From CAZWCX01 sp964632945 (GTDB taxonomy: Bacteria > Planctomycetota > MHYJ01 > WSZJ01 > CAZWCX01), in assembly GCA_964632945.1 (NCBI GenBank), contig CAZWCX010000229.1, forward strand, positions 1 through 6,116: 6,116 nt of DNA, given 5' to 3'. A program made the translations under genes and the position numbers. The notes beneath the pieces are model-generated. The model was not told the DNA's origin. It saw nothing but the letters and a program-made list of their open reading frames with translations, and did no database searches. How positions within the stretch are numbered: the first letter of the stretch is position 1; every line of letters starts with the position of its first letter. This document shows positions 1 to 5,902 of this stretch, one piece after another.

Positions 1-7
1 GACGGAG

Positions 8-50
8 CCGGATTGTTCGCGAACAGCGAAGCTGTTCGCGAATAATCCGG
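8..50. repeat. 20-bp inverted repeat with 3-base loop directly after murD
   Basis: Two 20-base arms (8-27 and 31-50) enclose the loop GAA; 19 of 20 positions pair by Watson-Crick rules, the remaining one being a C/T difference that allows a G-U pair in one orientation. Each arm itself contains the palindrome TTCGCGAA (16-23 and 35-42). The structure begins one base after the murD stop codon. No T-run follows on either strand, so it is not a classic intrinsic terminator. It could be a T-less terminator, an mRNA 3'-end stabilising stem, or a copy of a dispersed palindromic element. The window edge at base 1 hides the rest of the context. Confidence 0.75.
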
Positions 51-51
51 G

Positions 52-1500
52 CTAGGTCTCCCCGGCGGGCGGCCCGGGGTGTCCCTCGCCGGCCCCGGTG
101 AGTTCCAGGACCCGCAGGGTGAAGCGCCGCCCGCGCTCGGCAAAGTTGCGAAACGAGTCGAAGCTGGCGCACGCGGGCGAAAGGAGGACTGCGTCCCCGG
201 GGGCGGCCGCCTGATGCGCCAGGGTGACCGCCTCATCGAAGGCGGCCGCGCGGGAGATCGGCGGGCAACGTTCTCCGACGGCGCGCAGCGCCTGCTCGAT
301 CGCCGGGGCGGTGGCGCCGACCAGCACGGCCAGCCGCAGGCCGCGATCCGCGATCGCCGCGGCCAGCTCGTCGAACGGGATTCCCTTGTCCGACCCTCCG
401 CCGATCCAGACGATCCGACCGCGCACGGCGTCCAGCGCCGCGATTGTGGAATCCGGATTGGTGGCGATGGAGTCGTTGTAGTAGCGGACTCCCCCGGCCT
501 CGCAGACCAGTTGCAGCCGGTGCTCGACCCCGCGGAACGCGCGTGCCACCGCGGCCATTTCGTCCGGCTCCGCCCCCATCTCCTGCGCCGCGGCGAACGC
601 CGCAAGCAGGTTCTCGACATTGAACGCCCCCGGCAGGACCACCTCCGACCGCGCGAGCACGGGCACCATCCTCCCCTCCTTCACCAGGGTGAGCCGGTCG
701 CCGTCGAGCCAGGCGCCGCGCGCGGGGGTGGAACGGCGGCTGAACCAGGCGGTCGTTCCCCGGACGCGATCCCCCCAACGGCCGAATTCGGGATCATCCG
801 CGTTCAGGACCGCAAAGTCTCCGGGCTTCTGGAAGCGCAGGATCGAGGCCTTGGCCGCCGCGTATTGTTCCATCGTGCCGTGGCGATCCAGATGGTTCGG
901 CCGCAGGTTGGTCAGGATCGCTCCGTGCGGGCCGCGGCCCAGGCTGGCCAGGTTGTCGAGCTGAAAGCTCGAGATCTCGAGGACGACCTGGTCTTCCGGG
1001 CGGATGGCCTCGGCCTCGAGAAGGAGGGAACGGCCCATGTTGCCGCCAAGCCAGGCGCGGGTCCCGCGCCGGCGCGCGGCGCGGTCGAGGATGGCGCCCA
1101 GCAGGTGGGCGGTGGTGGTCTTGCCGTTGGTGCCGGTCACGCCGACGATCGGGGCCGGACAGAGCTTGAAGAACAGGTTGAGTTCCGACTCCAGGGGCAC
1201 GCCGCGATCGCGTGCGAGGCGAACGAACGGATTGTCCCAGGGCACGGCCGGGTTGACCACGACCAGATCCGCGTCGGTAAAGTCCGACTCGCGGTGACCG
1301 CCGAGGTGGAACTCGACGGCCTCTCCGGAAAGCTCGGCCACGGAGTCCGCGAGCGAGTCGGAGCGACGCAGGTCGGTGACGAGGACGCGTGCCCCCTGGC
1401 GGGAGTAGTAGCGGACCACGCCCACGCCGCCGCCGAAGAGACCGAGGCCCATCACCGTGACCCGGAGTCCCCTGGGCGGGTGCACATCGGGGGTGAACAT
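52..1500 (-). CDS. murD: UDP-N-acetylmuramoyl-L-alanine--D-glutamate ligase (MurD)
   Basis: 482 residues. MurD adds D-glutamate to UDP-MurNAc-L-alanine with ATP in the cytoplasm, the second amino-acid step in peptidoglycan precursor synthesis. Visible in order: an N-terminal Rossmann-like domain with GLGLFGGG (18-25); the ATP loop GVTGTNGKTTT (120-130, Lys127); EISSFQ with Glu175; NLRPNHLDRHG with His203; AAAK with Lys217, matching the carbamylated lysine of the E. coli enzyme; NADD (233-236); GAFNVENLLAA; EHRLQ (326-330); NDSIATNPDST (342-352); GGGSDKG with Lys372; and SPACASFDSFRNFAERG (441-457), which holds the glutamate-binding serine and phenylalanine. The E. coli NDSKATN motif reads NDSIATN here. 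The ATG at 1500 is chosen because the fold begins soon after; the frame stays open upstream to 1854, but that part overlaps the lipoprotein gene and reads as Arg/Pro-rich shadow. The ribosome binding site is weak (GGGGGA 11 bases away), so translation may depend on the lipoprotein gene ending eight bases before. The gene lies outside any visible dcw cluster. Confidence 0.95.
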   Translation of the reverse strand: MFTPDVHPPRGLRVTVMGLGLFGGGVGVVRYYSRQGARVLVTDLRRSDSLADSVAELSGEAVEFHLGGHRESDFTDADLVVVNPAVPWDNPFVRLARDRGVPLESELNLFFKLCPAPIVGVTGTNGKTTTAHLLGAILDRAARRRGTRAWLGGNMGRSLLLEAEAIRPEDQVVLEISSFQLDNLASLGRGPHGAILTNLRPNHLDRHGTMEQYAAAKASILRFQKPGDFAVLNADDPEFGRWGDRVRGTTAWFSRRSTPARGAWLDGDRLTLVKEGRMVPVLARSEVVLPGAFNVENLLAAFAAAQEMGAEPDEMAAVARAFRGVEHRLQLVCEAGGVRYYNDSIATNPDSTIAALDAVRGRIVWIGGGSDKGIPFDELAAAIADRGLRLAVLVGATAPAIEQALRAVGERCPPISRAAAFDEAVTLAHQAAAPGDAVLLSPACASFDSFRNFAERGRRFTLRVLELTGAGEGHPGPPAGET

Positions 1501-1508
1501 GGACGGGA

Positions 1509-1922
1509 CTATCCCCCGCGGGCGCGGCGGCGAACCTCGTTGGCGCGCCGCATCAACTGCTCGGCGTCCGCCGGTTGCATCGGCTCGAGATGGAAGCGGA
1601 ACACGCGGGAGTCCGTCGAGGTGAAGGGGATCATTACGTCGGTGAGGAAGTCGATCGGGAAGTACTGCCAGATGGGCGCCGCCACGGGTTGAAGCACCTT
1701 GACGGTCTGGAAGCCCTCCTTTTCGAGCCGGAACTCCCGCGTGCCGTAGAACTCGAACGGGACGGAGATCGGCGTGAGGCCGATCTTCTTGCCGTCGACA
1801 TAGACGGTGGCCCCAGGCGGATCCGATTCGAGCTCGAGCCGTCGCTCGGTACATCCGGCCAGGGCGAGCACGGCCGCCAGGGCGCAGGCGGCGGCGAAAG
1901 AACGGGGGGCGGAACGGCGCAC
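1509..1922 (-). CDS. PEGA-domain lipoprotein
   Basis: 137 residues starting at GTG. The signal peptide has Arg at 2, 3 and 7, a hydrophobic stretch (9-22) and the lipobox LAGC (21-24), so Cys24 should be lipidated after signal peptidase II cleavage and the protein held on a membrane facing the periplasm. Residues 29-75 form a PEGA domain: an ESDPPGATVYVDGKKIGLTP start, then FEFYGTREFRLEKEGFQTV; PEGA domains are small beta-rich modules often found in surface or cell-wall-associated proteins. After it come a hydrophobic aromatic stretch (IWQYFPIDFLTDVMIPF, 84-100) and RVFRFHLEPMQP (106-117), then a basic helical end. I recall proteins with this same ending from Planctomycetota, but cannot check that here. 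The gene ends eight bases before murD. Its role is unknown; an envelope or peptidoglycan-related job would fit its neighbour. Confidence 0.88.
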   Translation of the reverse strand: MRRSAPRSFAAACALAAVLALAGCTERRLELESDPPGATVYVDGKKIGLTPISVPFEFYGTREFRLEKEGFQTVKVLQPVAAPIWQYFPIDFLTDVMIPFTSTDSRVFRFHLEPMQPADAEQLMRRANEVRRRARGG

Positions 1923-1928
1923 GGGCTG

Positions 1929-1934
1929 CTCCCT
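1929..1934 (-). promoter_or_regulatory. Ribosome binding site of the lipoprotein gene, overlapping the previous stop codon
   Basis: AGGGAG on the minus strand ends six bases before a GTG start at 1922-1920 and shares two bases with the TAG stop (1935-1933) of the preceding gene. It decides for the GTG start, which also gives a well-formed lipoprotein signal peptide, and suggests re-initiation by ribosomes finishing the upstream gene. Confidence 0.7.
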
Positions 1935-2790
1935 ACTTGGGTTTGGGGTCTTCGAAGATCGCTTGCACTTCGTCCAGGGTCGGGATGGGGCCGTCCTGCT
2001 CCCAATAGAAGCGCACGTAGAGGCCCGCCCAGATCAGGACGGCGACGATGCCGACCAGGTAGAGGATCGGGAAGGGACCGCCGCTGATCATCGCGCCCGA
2101 GTGGCGGAAGGTGTAGGTGTTGTTGACCTCGTCCCACTGGGGCTCGGGGAGGCCCTCGGAGGGCGCCTCGTCGGCCGGAGTTGCGGCGGGTTCGGGGCGG
2201 ACGAGGCGGCGACCGGCGGGTCGTCGCGGTTCTGCGTCGTCGGGGACCCCGGCGGAGGCGAAGGCGCGCTGAATCTCCGATGGGGAGGGCGCGCGACCGG
2301 CGGCGGCCGGAGGTCCCACGGAGGGTTCTTCCTCGATGGTTTCGATCTCATCCACGTCCTCCGCGGCGGGCGGCGGCGGAGGGGACGCCGGGCGTACGGC
2401 GGCCGGGGGACGGGCGGCGGTGGGGGTGCGCGCCCCGCTCGCGGGCGCGGCCGCGCCGCTCGGGGTGCGGCCCGCCGGGGCGGTTCCCGTCGGCGGCCGG
2501 ACGGCGCCGGTCGCCGGGCGTGCGGCCGGGGTCGTGCCGGTCGGCGTCCGCGGCGCGGGGGTGGTTCCGGTGGGCGGCCGCCCCGCGGGCGTCGTGCCGG
2601 TCGGCGGCTTCGCGGCCGAAGTCGCGGCGGGAAGCGGCCGGGCCGGCGCCGGGGGCGCAGCAGGCGCCGGCTTCGGTTCGAGGATGGTCTCCTCCCCTTC
2701 GTGCAACGCGGGAATGTCTTCCAGATCCTCGAGCAGCGGATTCCGCTCGGGCTGGTCGGGAGCCTTGTCCTCTTCCTTCGGATCGGTCAT
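1933..2790 (-). CDS. Pro/Ala/Thr-rich single-helix membrane protein with decapeptide repeats, function unknown
   Basis: 285 residues that I cannot assign to a family. There is no signal peptide. The N-terminus (1-40) is charged and acidic. Residues 41-141 are low-complexity and Pro/Ala-rich, including decapeptide repeats of the type R-P-P-T-G-T-T-P-A-x (clean at 61-90, degenerate to about 127). An acidic patch follows (144-155), then another probably disordered stretch, then a more ordered end: QWDEVNNTYTFRHSG (218-232), a single hydrophobic helix at about 240-260, and a 25-residue tail. Translation is coupled to the cytochrome gene by a 4-base ATGA overlap, with AGGAG eight bases before the ATG. 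The position directly after a CcoO/CcoP-like gene is where small single-helix cbb3 accessory subunits such as CcoQ are often found, but no sequence similarity to CcoQ is visible. By inference it is an extra subunit or tether of the complex; the long flexible region could span or sort. Confidence 0.8.
   Translation of the reverse strand: MTDPKEEDKAPDQPERNPLLEDLEDIPALHEGEETILEPKPAPAAPPAPARPLPAATSAAKPPTGTTPAGRPPTGTTPAPRTPTGTTPAARPATGAVRPPTGTAPAGRTPSGAAAPASGARTPTAARPPAAVRPASPPPPPAAEDVDEIETIEEEPSVGPPAAAGRAPSPSEIQRAFASAGVPDDAEPRRPAGRRLVRPEPAATPADEAPSEGLPEPQWDEVNNTYTFRHSGAMISGGPFPILYLVGIVAVLIWAGLYVRFYWEQDGPIPTLDEVQAIFEDPKPK
2410..2610 (-). repeat. Decapeptide-encoding tandem repeats (30-base units)
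   Basis: This stretch encodes residues 61-127 of the Pro-rich protein. Three nearly identical 10-residue units (PPTGTTPAG, PPTGTTPAP and TPTGTTPAA, each preceded by Lys or Arg; 2610-2521) are followed by decayed copies (PATGAV, PPTGTAPAG, TPSGAAAPASGA, TPTAA), each begun by Arg. The 30-base period is what slippage or unequal crossing-over would expand or contract, so copy number may differ between strains. Confidence 0.75.
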
Positions 2791-4391
2791 GGCTTCTTCT
2801 CCTGCTGTTCGCGGCGCAACGCCAGGGAACGCACGTAGTGCGCCACCGCCCAGAGCTGCGTCTCGTCCAGCTCACCCGCCATCGGGGCCATCTCCGCCCC
2901 GGCGATTCCGTTTGCGATCACCCGATAGAGATTCTGCGCGCGCGCCCCCGACTTCAGCGGGTCGGTCGAGAAGTCCGGGGCGACGATCCAGCCGCCGTCG
3001 GGCGCAGGCGTGGCCGGTGCGGCCTTCTGATCCGCCCCCTCCCGCCACGGCGCCTCTTTCCCGAGTTTCGCCTGGAATTCCTTCACCCGGTCCGGTCCCG
3101 TATGGGCGCGGTGACAGGTCCAGCAGGCCAAGCCGTGATACAGTTCCTCGCCCAGCGCGACCGCCTTCGCCCGGTCCTCGTCGGTCCGGATCGGATCGTC
3201 CGGCACGGGCCTCACCGCCGCGGCGGCGGCGACGGTCGCGGTCTTTCCGGTCCGCAGGGTGTATTCGGCGAACGACGGAGTGAGCGATTTCACGTACTGG
3301 ACGACGGCAGCGCGATCCCGCTGCGGCATCATCCCGAAGGCCGGCATCCCCGTGCCTCGCAACCCGCGGGTCACGGTCCGATGAAGGTCCGCGTCGGTGG
3401 GGAGCGAACCCGCCGGTCCGGATACGAATTTGAGCGCCGGGGCCGCAGGCTGTCCCCCCGCGTCGACGGGGGCGAACGGCCGGGGTCGGGAGCGGAGGAA
3501 AATCGCGGCCGGGCCGCGCCCGTCCCCGCGCACGCCATGGCATCCGGCGCAGCGGCGCGTGTAAACGTCCGCTCCGTGCCGCAGCGCTGCCGCCGTCGCG
3601 GGCGCGCTTGCCCCTCCCTCCACGTCCAGGAAGTCCTCCTGCCACGCCCCCAGATCCCGCCCGCGACTCTGCAGGTAGGCGACCAGATCGAGCGCGTCCT
3701 GGGTCGGCGCGATCACGGTCACGGACGTAGGTTTGTAATCCTCCGGCTTGCCCGCAAGTTTGAGCACCGGCTTGCCCGTCACCTTGAGGGCCGGTCTTCC
3801 CTCCGCGTCCACCAGGAACCAGCGACCGAATTCGTCGGGGGCCACCTCGGTCTTCGCGTCCTCCGCGGGGACGAAAAAAGCGGACGCCGCATCCGGCACC
3901 AGTCCCAGCCGCTTCTCCTGGCCCATCGTGTCGACCGGAATCGTCACCGTACGGAACAGCCACGGGTAGGCGGGCATCACGGAGTCCGGCGAAGCCAGAC
4001 GCGGATCCCAGAGATGCGCAAAGTGCCAGCCGTCGGCCACGCGTCCCCCGATCCGGCTCAGATCCGGGCCGATCCTGCGCACCCCGGGCGTCGGGACCGG
4101 GTCGCCCGCGTACTCCCCCGCCTGCGTCGGCGGTCCGTAGCGAAGTTCCTCCCCTCCCACCGGCCGGACGAGTTGCGTATGGCAATGGAAACACCCTTCC
4201 CGCCGGTAGAGGTCGCGCCCGCGCCGCTCCTGCTCCGTCAACGCCCGCGGCGTCACCGCGTTCCCCGCGACCGTGATCCGGGATTCGTCGGGCCGATTCG
4301 CCGGGTAGTACAACGGCGCCACCCCCTGCCCGGCCACGCCGAGCAGGAACAGGAGCGTCGCGCCGATCGCCACCACGCCGGTGTTCCGCAT
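2787..4391 (-). CDS. Membrane-anchored triheme cytochrome c: CcoO-type domain fused to two cytochrome c domains
   Basis: 534 residues with three CxxCH heme c sites, acting on the periplasmic side. Residues 4-27 form an uncleaved N-terminal anchor, as in CcoO. Domain 1 (about 52-245) is CcoO/FixO-like: CFHCH at 67-71 followed by TQLVRP, then RIGPDLSRIGGR and VMPAYPWLF with the probable ligand Met139, and VAYLQSRG at the end. Domain 2 (about 265-372) has CAGCH at 281-285 and the likely ligand Met349 in GTGMPAFGMM. Domain 3 (about 405-525) has CWTCH at 423-427, an Ala/Pro-rich insertion, and Met501 or Met504. Ordinary CcoO carries one heme and CcoP two; here both are in one chain, but the CcoP-type membrane helix is missing. 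Residues 147-230 of the CcoO domain are longer than and unlike the usual sequence. The start has GGGGAG six bases upstream. The stop overlaps the next start as ATGA, which suggests translational coupling. It probably passes electrons to or from the CcoN-like protein; the partner in the periplasm is unknown. Confidence 0.92.
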   Translation of the reverse strand: MRNTGVVAIGATLLFLLGVAGQGVAPLYYPANRPDESRITVAGNAVTPRALTEQERRGRDLYRREGCFHCHTQLVRPVGGEELRYGPPTQAGEYAGDPVPTPGVRRIGPDLSRIGGRVADGWHFAHLWDPRLASPDSVMPAYPWLFRTVTIPVDTMGQEKRLGLVPDAASAFFVPAEDAKTEVAPDEFGRWFLVDAEGRPALKVTGKPVLKLAGKPEDYKPTSVTVIAPTQDALDLVAYLQSRGRDLGAWQEDFLDVEGGASAPATAAALRHGADVYTRRCAGCHGVRGDGRGPAAIFLRSRPRPFAPVDAGGQPAAPALKFVSGPAGSLPTDADLHRTVTRGLRGTGMPAFGMMPQRDRAAVVQYVKSLTPSFAEYTLRTGKTATVAAAAAVRPVPDDPIRTDEDRAKAVALGEELYHGLACWTCHRAHTGPDRVKEFQAKLGKEAPWREGADQKAAPATPAPDGGWIVAPDFSTDPLKSGARAQNLYRVIANGIAGAEMAPMAGELDETQLWAVAHYVRSLALRREQQEKKP

Positions 4392-4414
4392 GGTCGTCTC
4401 CCCGTCCTCGGAGC

Positions 4415-4436
4415 GCGCCCGTCCACGTCCGGGCGC
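4415..4436 (-). repeat. GC-rich stem-loop between the CcoN-like and triheme cytochrome genes
   Basis: In the 57-base gap, a perfect 7-bp inverted repeat (GCGCCCG / CGGGCGC, 4415-4421 and 4430-4436) encloses an 8-base loop. No T-run follows, so it does not look like a terminator; it could affect mRNA processing or stability. Such stems also arise by chance at this GC content, so the significance is uncertain. The ribosome binding site GGGGAG (4403-4398) of the next gene lies just downstream. Confidence 0.35.
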
Positions 4437-4448
4437 AATCGCTTGCGT

Positions 4449-5864
4449 CTAGTCTTCCGCCTGCCGGGTCGTCAGCAGGAGGTTGAAAAAGAAGAACGTC
4501 ATGCCCAGCACGATCGCCGCCCCGGCTCCCGTGCGCAGGTACCAGCCCCAGCGGCCGGCCGCCAGCATGTCGGCGAAATCCGCCCCATACCGCGTCATCG
4601 ACCCCTGCAGGATGCCGGTGACCCCGAGCGCCAGCAGCAGAAGCCCCACCCCGCCCAGGGTCAGCCAGAAGTGACCGTTGGCCAACCCCTCCATGGCGAC
4701 GGATCGATGCGCCGTCGTCTCCCAGGCCGCGTAGGCCGCGCCGATCGCCCAGAACAGGCCCGCGCCCAGGGTCATCGCGGTCCAGACCGCATCGGCATAC
4801 GGGGTGAACTGCAGCAGTTTCTGCATGCCGCGCAGTCCGAGCGTCGCGCTCATCAGTCCGGCAAGGAGGTAGAAGAACGTCCCCAGCACCAGGAACTTGA
4901 GCGCGGTGGAATCCCGCATGGCCGCCCACCGGCCCCAAAGGGTCCCGAAGACGTTGCACACCACGCCCCACACGGGGATCAACATGCAGACCCCTGCCGC
5001 GATCGTGACCGTCTCCTGCCACTCGGGCAGCGGCGAGAACACCAGGCTCACCAGCCCCGCCAGGGGCTGGAACAAGGCCAGCATCCAGAACACGATGCGC
5101 GCCTGCCAGAGGCTGAAGAGAGGCCCATCGGCCAGCTGCGGCAGGAAGTAGAAGAGACCGGCCAGCCCCATCGGAACGACCCACAGGCCGACCAGATAGC
5201 TCGCGCTCATCGCCTGCAACGTGACCGCGCGCATCCCGTCGAACAGATTCGGCACCAGCAGGTTGCCGAGGCCGAACGAGAGCGTCGTCCAGATCAGACC
5301 TGCGAGCACGAACCAGAGCGAAGGATGCAGGAGCGGTTCCTGCCGCCGCCGCAGGGTGATCAGCACCTGGACCGTCGTCAGCAAGAGGCAAAGGGTGATC
5401 AGGATGTCGATTCCGGGGGGAAACTCGCCGCCTTCCCAGCCCTGGTTGCCGCCGAAGAGCCAGTCCATCCCGGGAGTCTGCGGCAGCGCCACGCCGGGGA
5501 CGTTGCGGTAGCCGTCCAGCGCGAGCAGAGCGAATCCGCCGAGGAGGGCGACGTTCCACAGCAGGCAGGTGAGCCAGCCCAGACCGCCCCACGCCATCGG
5601 CACGCCGGTCAGCCGGGGCACGAGATAGAACGACAGCCCGAATGCGATCGTGCCGATCACTCCAAACACGATCCCGTTGGTGTGAATCGGCAGCAATCGC
5701 CCGGCGCTCAGCCACGCCTCGCGCGGGAGCAGGTCCGGACTGTGCATCTGGAAGGAAATCAGGGTTCCCACCGCGGGGACCACCAAGCCCCACACGAGGG
5801 CGGTGAACAGCCAGAGCCGGACCAGGCTCGGACTCTCGAGGACCGCCCCGGATCGCTCGACCAT
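4449..5864 (-). CDS. CcoN-like 12-helix membrane protein (cbb3 oxidase subunit I homologue) lacking most heme and copper ligands
   Basis: 471 residues, about the usual CcoN length, with about 12 hydrophobic helices (roughly 15-38, 57-81, 91-117, 151-170, 180-205, 218-241, 256-276, 283-305, 322-341, 357-380, 397-419, 443-465). Kinship with cbb3 oxidase subunit I shows in GRLLPIHTNGIVFG (helix 2), GEFPPGID before helix 4, GLFYFLP after helix 6, the helix 7-8 loop ending SPLPEW, and the YADAVW start of helix 10. In CcoN this subunit reduces oxygen at heme b3-CuB, and six histidines hold the metals. Here only His61 (low-spin heme b, helix 2) is kept. By my hand alignment the CuB ligands are Ser222, Val272 and Ser273, the helix-10 heme ligands are Ala363 and Thr365, and the active-site tyrosine is Gln266. 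The only other histidines are 41, 180, 386 and 398. The frame is intact, with a promoter and strong ribosome binding site, so it is not obviously a pseudogene. It precedes the triheme cytochrome gene by 57 bases, the ccoN-ccoO order. Family membership is near certain; oxidase activity is unlikely; the role is unknown. Confidence 0.93.
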   Translation of the reverse strand: MVERSGAVLESPSLVRLWLFTALVWGLVVPAVGTLISFQMHSPDLLPREAWLSAGRLLPIHTNGIVFGVIGTIAFGLSFYLVPRLTGVPMAWGGLGWLTCLLWNVALLGGFALLALDGYRNVPGVALPQTPGMDWLFGGNQGWEGGEFPPGIDILITLCLLLTTVQVLITLRRRQEPLLHPSLWFVLAGLIWTTLSFGLGNLLVPNLFDGMRAVTLQAMSASYLVGLWVVPMGLAGLFYFLPQLADGPLFSLWQARIVFWMLALFQPLAGLVSLVFSPLPEWQETVTIAAGVCMLIPVWGVVCNVFGTLWGRWAAMRDSTALKFLVLGTFFYLLAGLMSATLGLRGMQKLLQFTPYADAVWTAMTLGAGLFWAIGAAYAAWETTAHRSVAMEGLANGHFWLTLGGVGLLLLALGVTGILQGSMTRYGADFADMLAAGRWGWYLRTGAGAAIVLGMTFFFFNLLLTTRQAED

Positions 5865-5868
5865 GCTA

Positions 5869-5876
5869 CCCTCCTC
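5869..5876 (-). promoter_or_regulatory. Strong ribosome binding site of the CcoN-like gene
   Basis: The minus strand reads GAGGAGGG ending five bases before the ATG at 5864-5862. This near-perfect Shine-Dalgarno sequence fixes the start of the CcoN-like gene and suggests it is well translated. Confidence 0.8.
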
Positions 5877-5902
5877 GTGTCGACCGCGAAGAACGGCGGC
5901 GG

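Noticed and set aside
8..50. Classic intrinsic terminator
   Set aside because: No T-run follows the stem in either direction (CTCCGTC on the minus strand, GCTAGG on the plus strand), so it is listed as an inverted repeat.
79..1692. 537-codon plus-strand frame antisense to murD
   Set aside because: Composition is low-complexity Gly/Arg/Asp with no recognisable fold, and it is fully explained as the antisense of murD and the lipoprotein gene.
1501..1854. 118-residue N-terminal extension of MurD
   Set aside because: The extension overlaps the lipoprotein gene out of frame, is Arg/Pro-rich, and MurD's nucleotide-binding fold starts right after the ATG at 1500.
2872..5793. A 973-codon minus-strand frame spanning two genes
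   Set aside because: It overlaps both recognised genes in another frame, crosses their junction, and is Arg/Gly/Ala-rich without family motifs.
4449..5864. CcoN-like gene as a pseudogene
   Set aside because: The frame is uninterrupted at full family length, helices and many CcoN landmarks are kept, and it has a promoter and strong ribosome binding site. Loss of ligands at separate sites without any stop or frameshift argues for a changed function rather than decay.
4449..5864. NO reductase (NorB) or other active heme-copper family member
   Set aside because: NorB uses the same histidine positions for its hemes and non-heme iron plus nearby glutamates; those histidines are absent here too.
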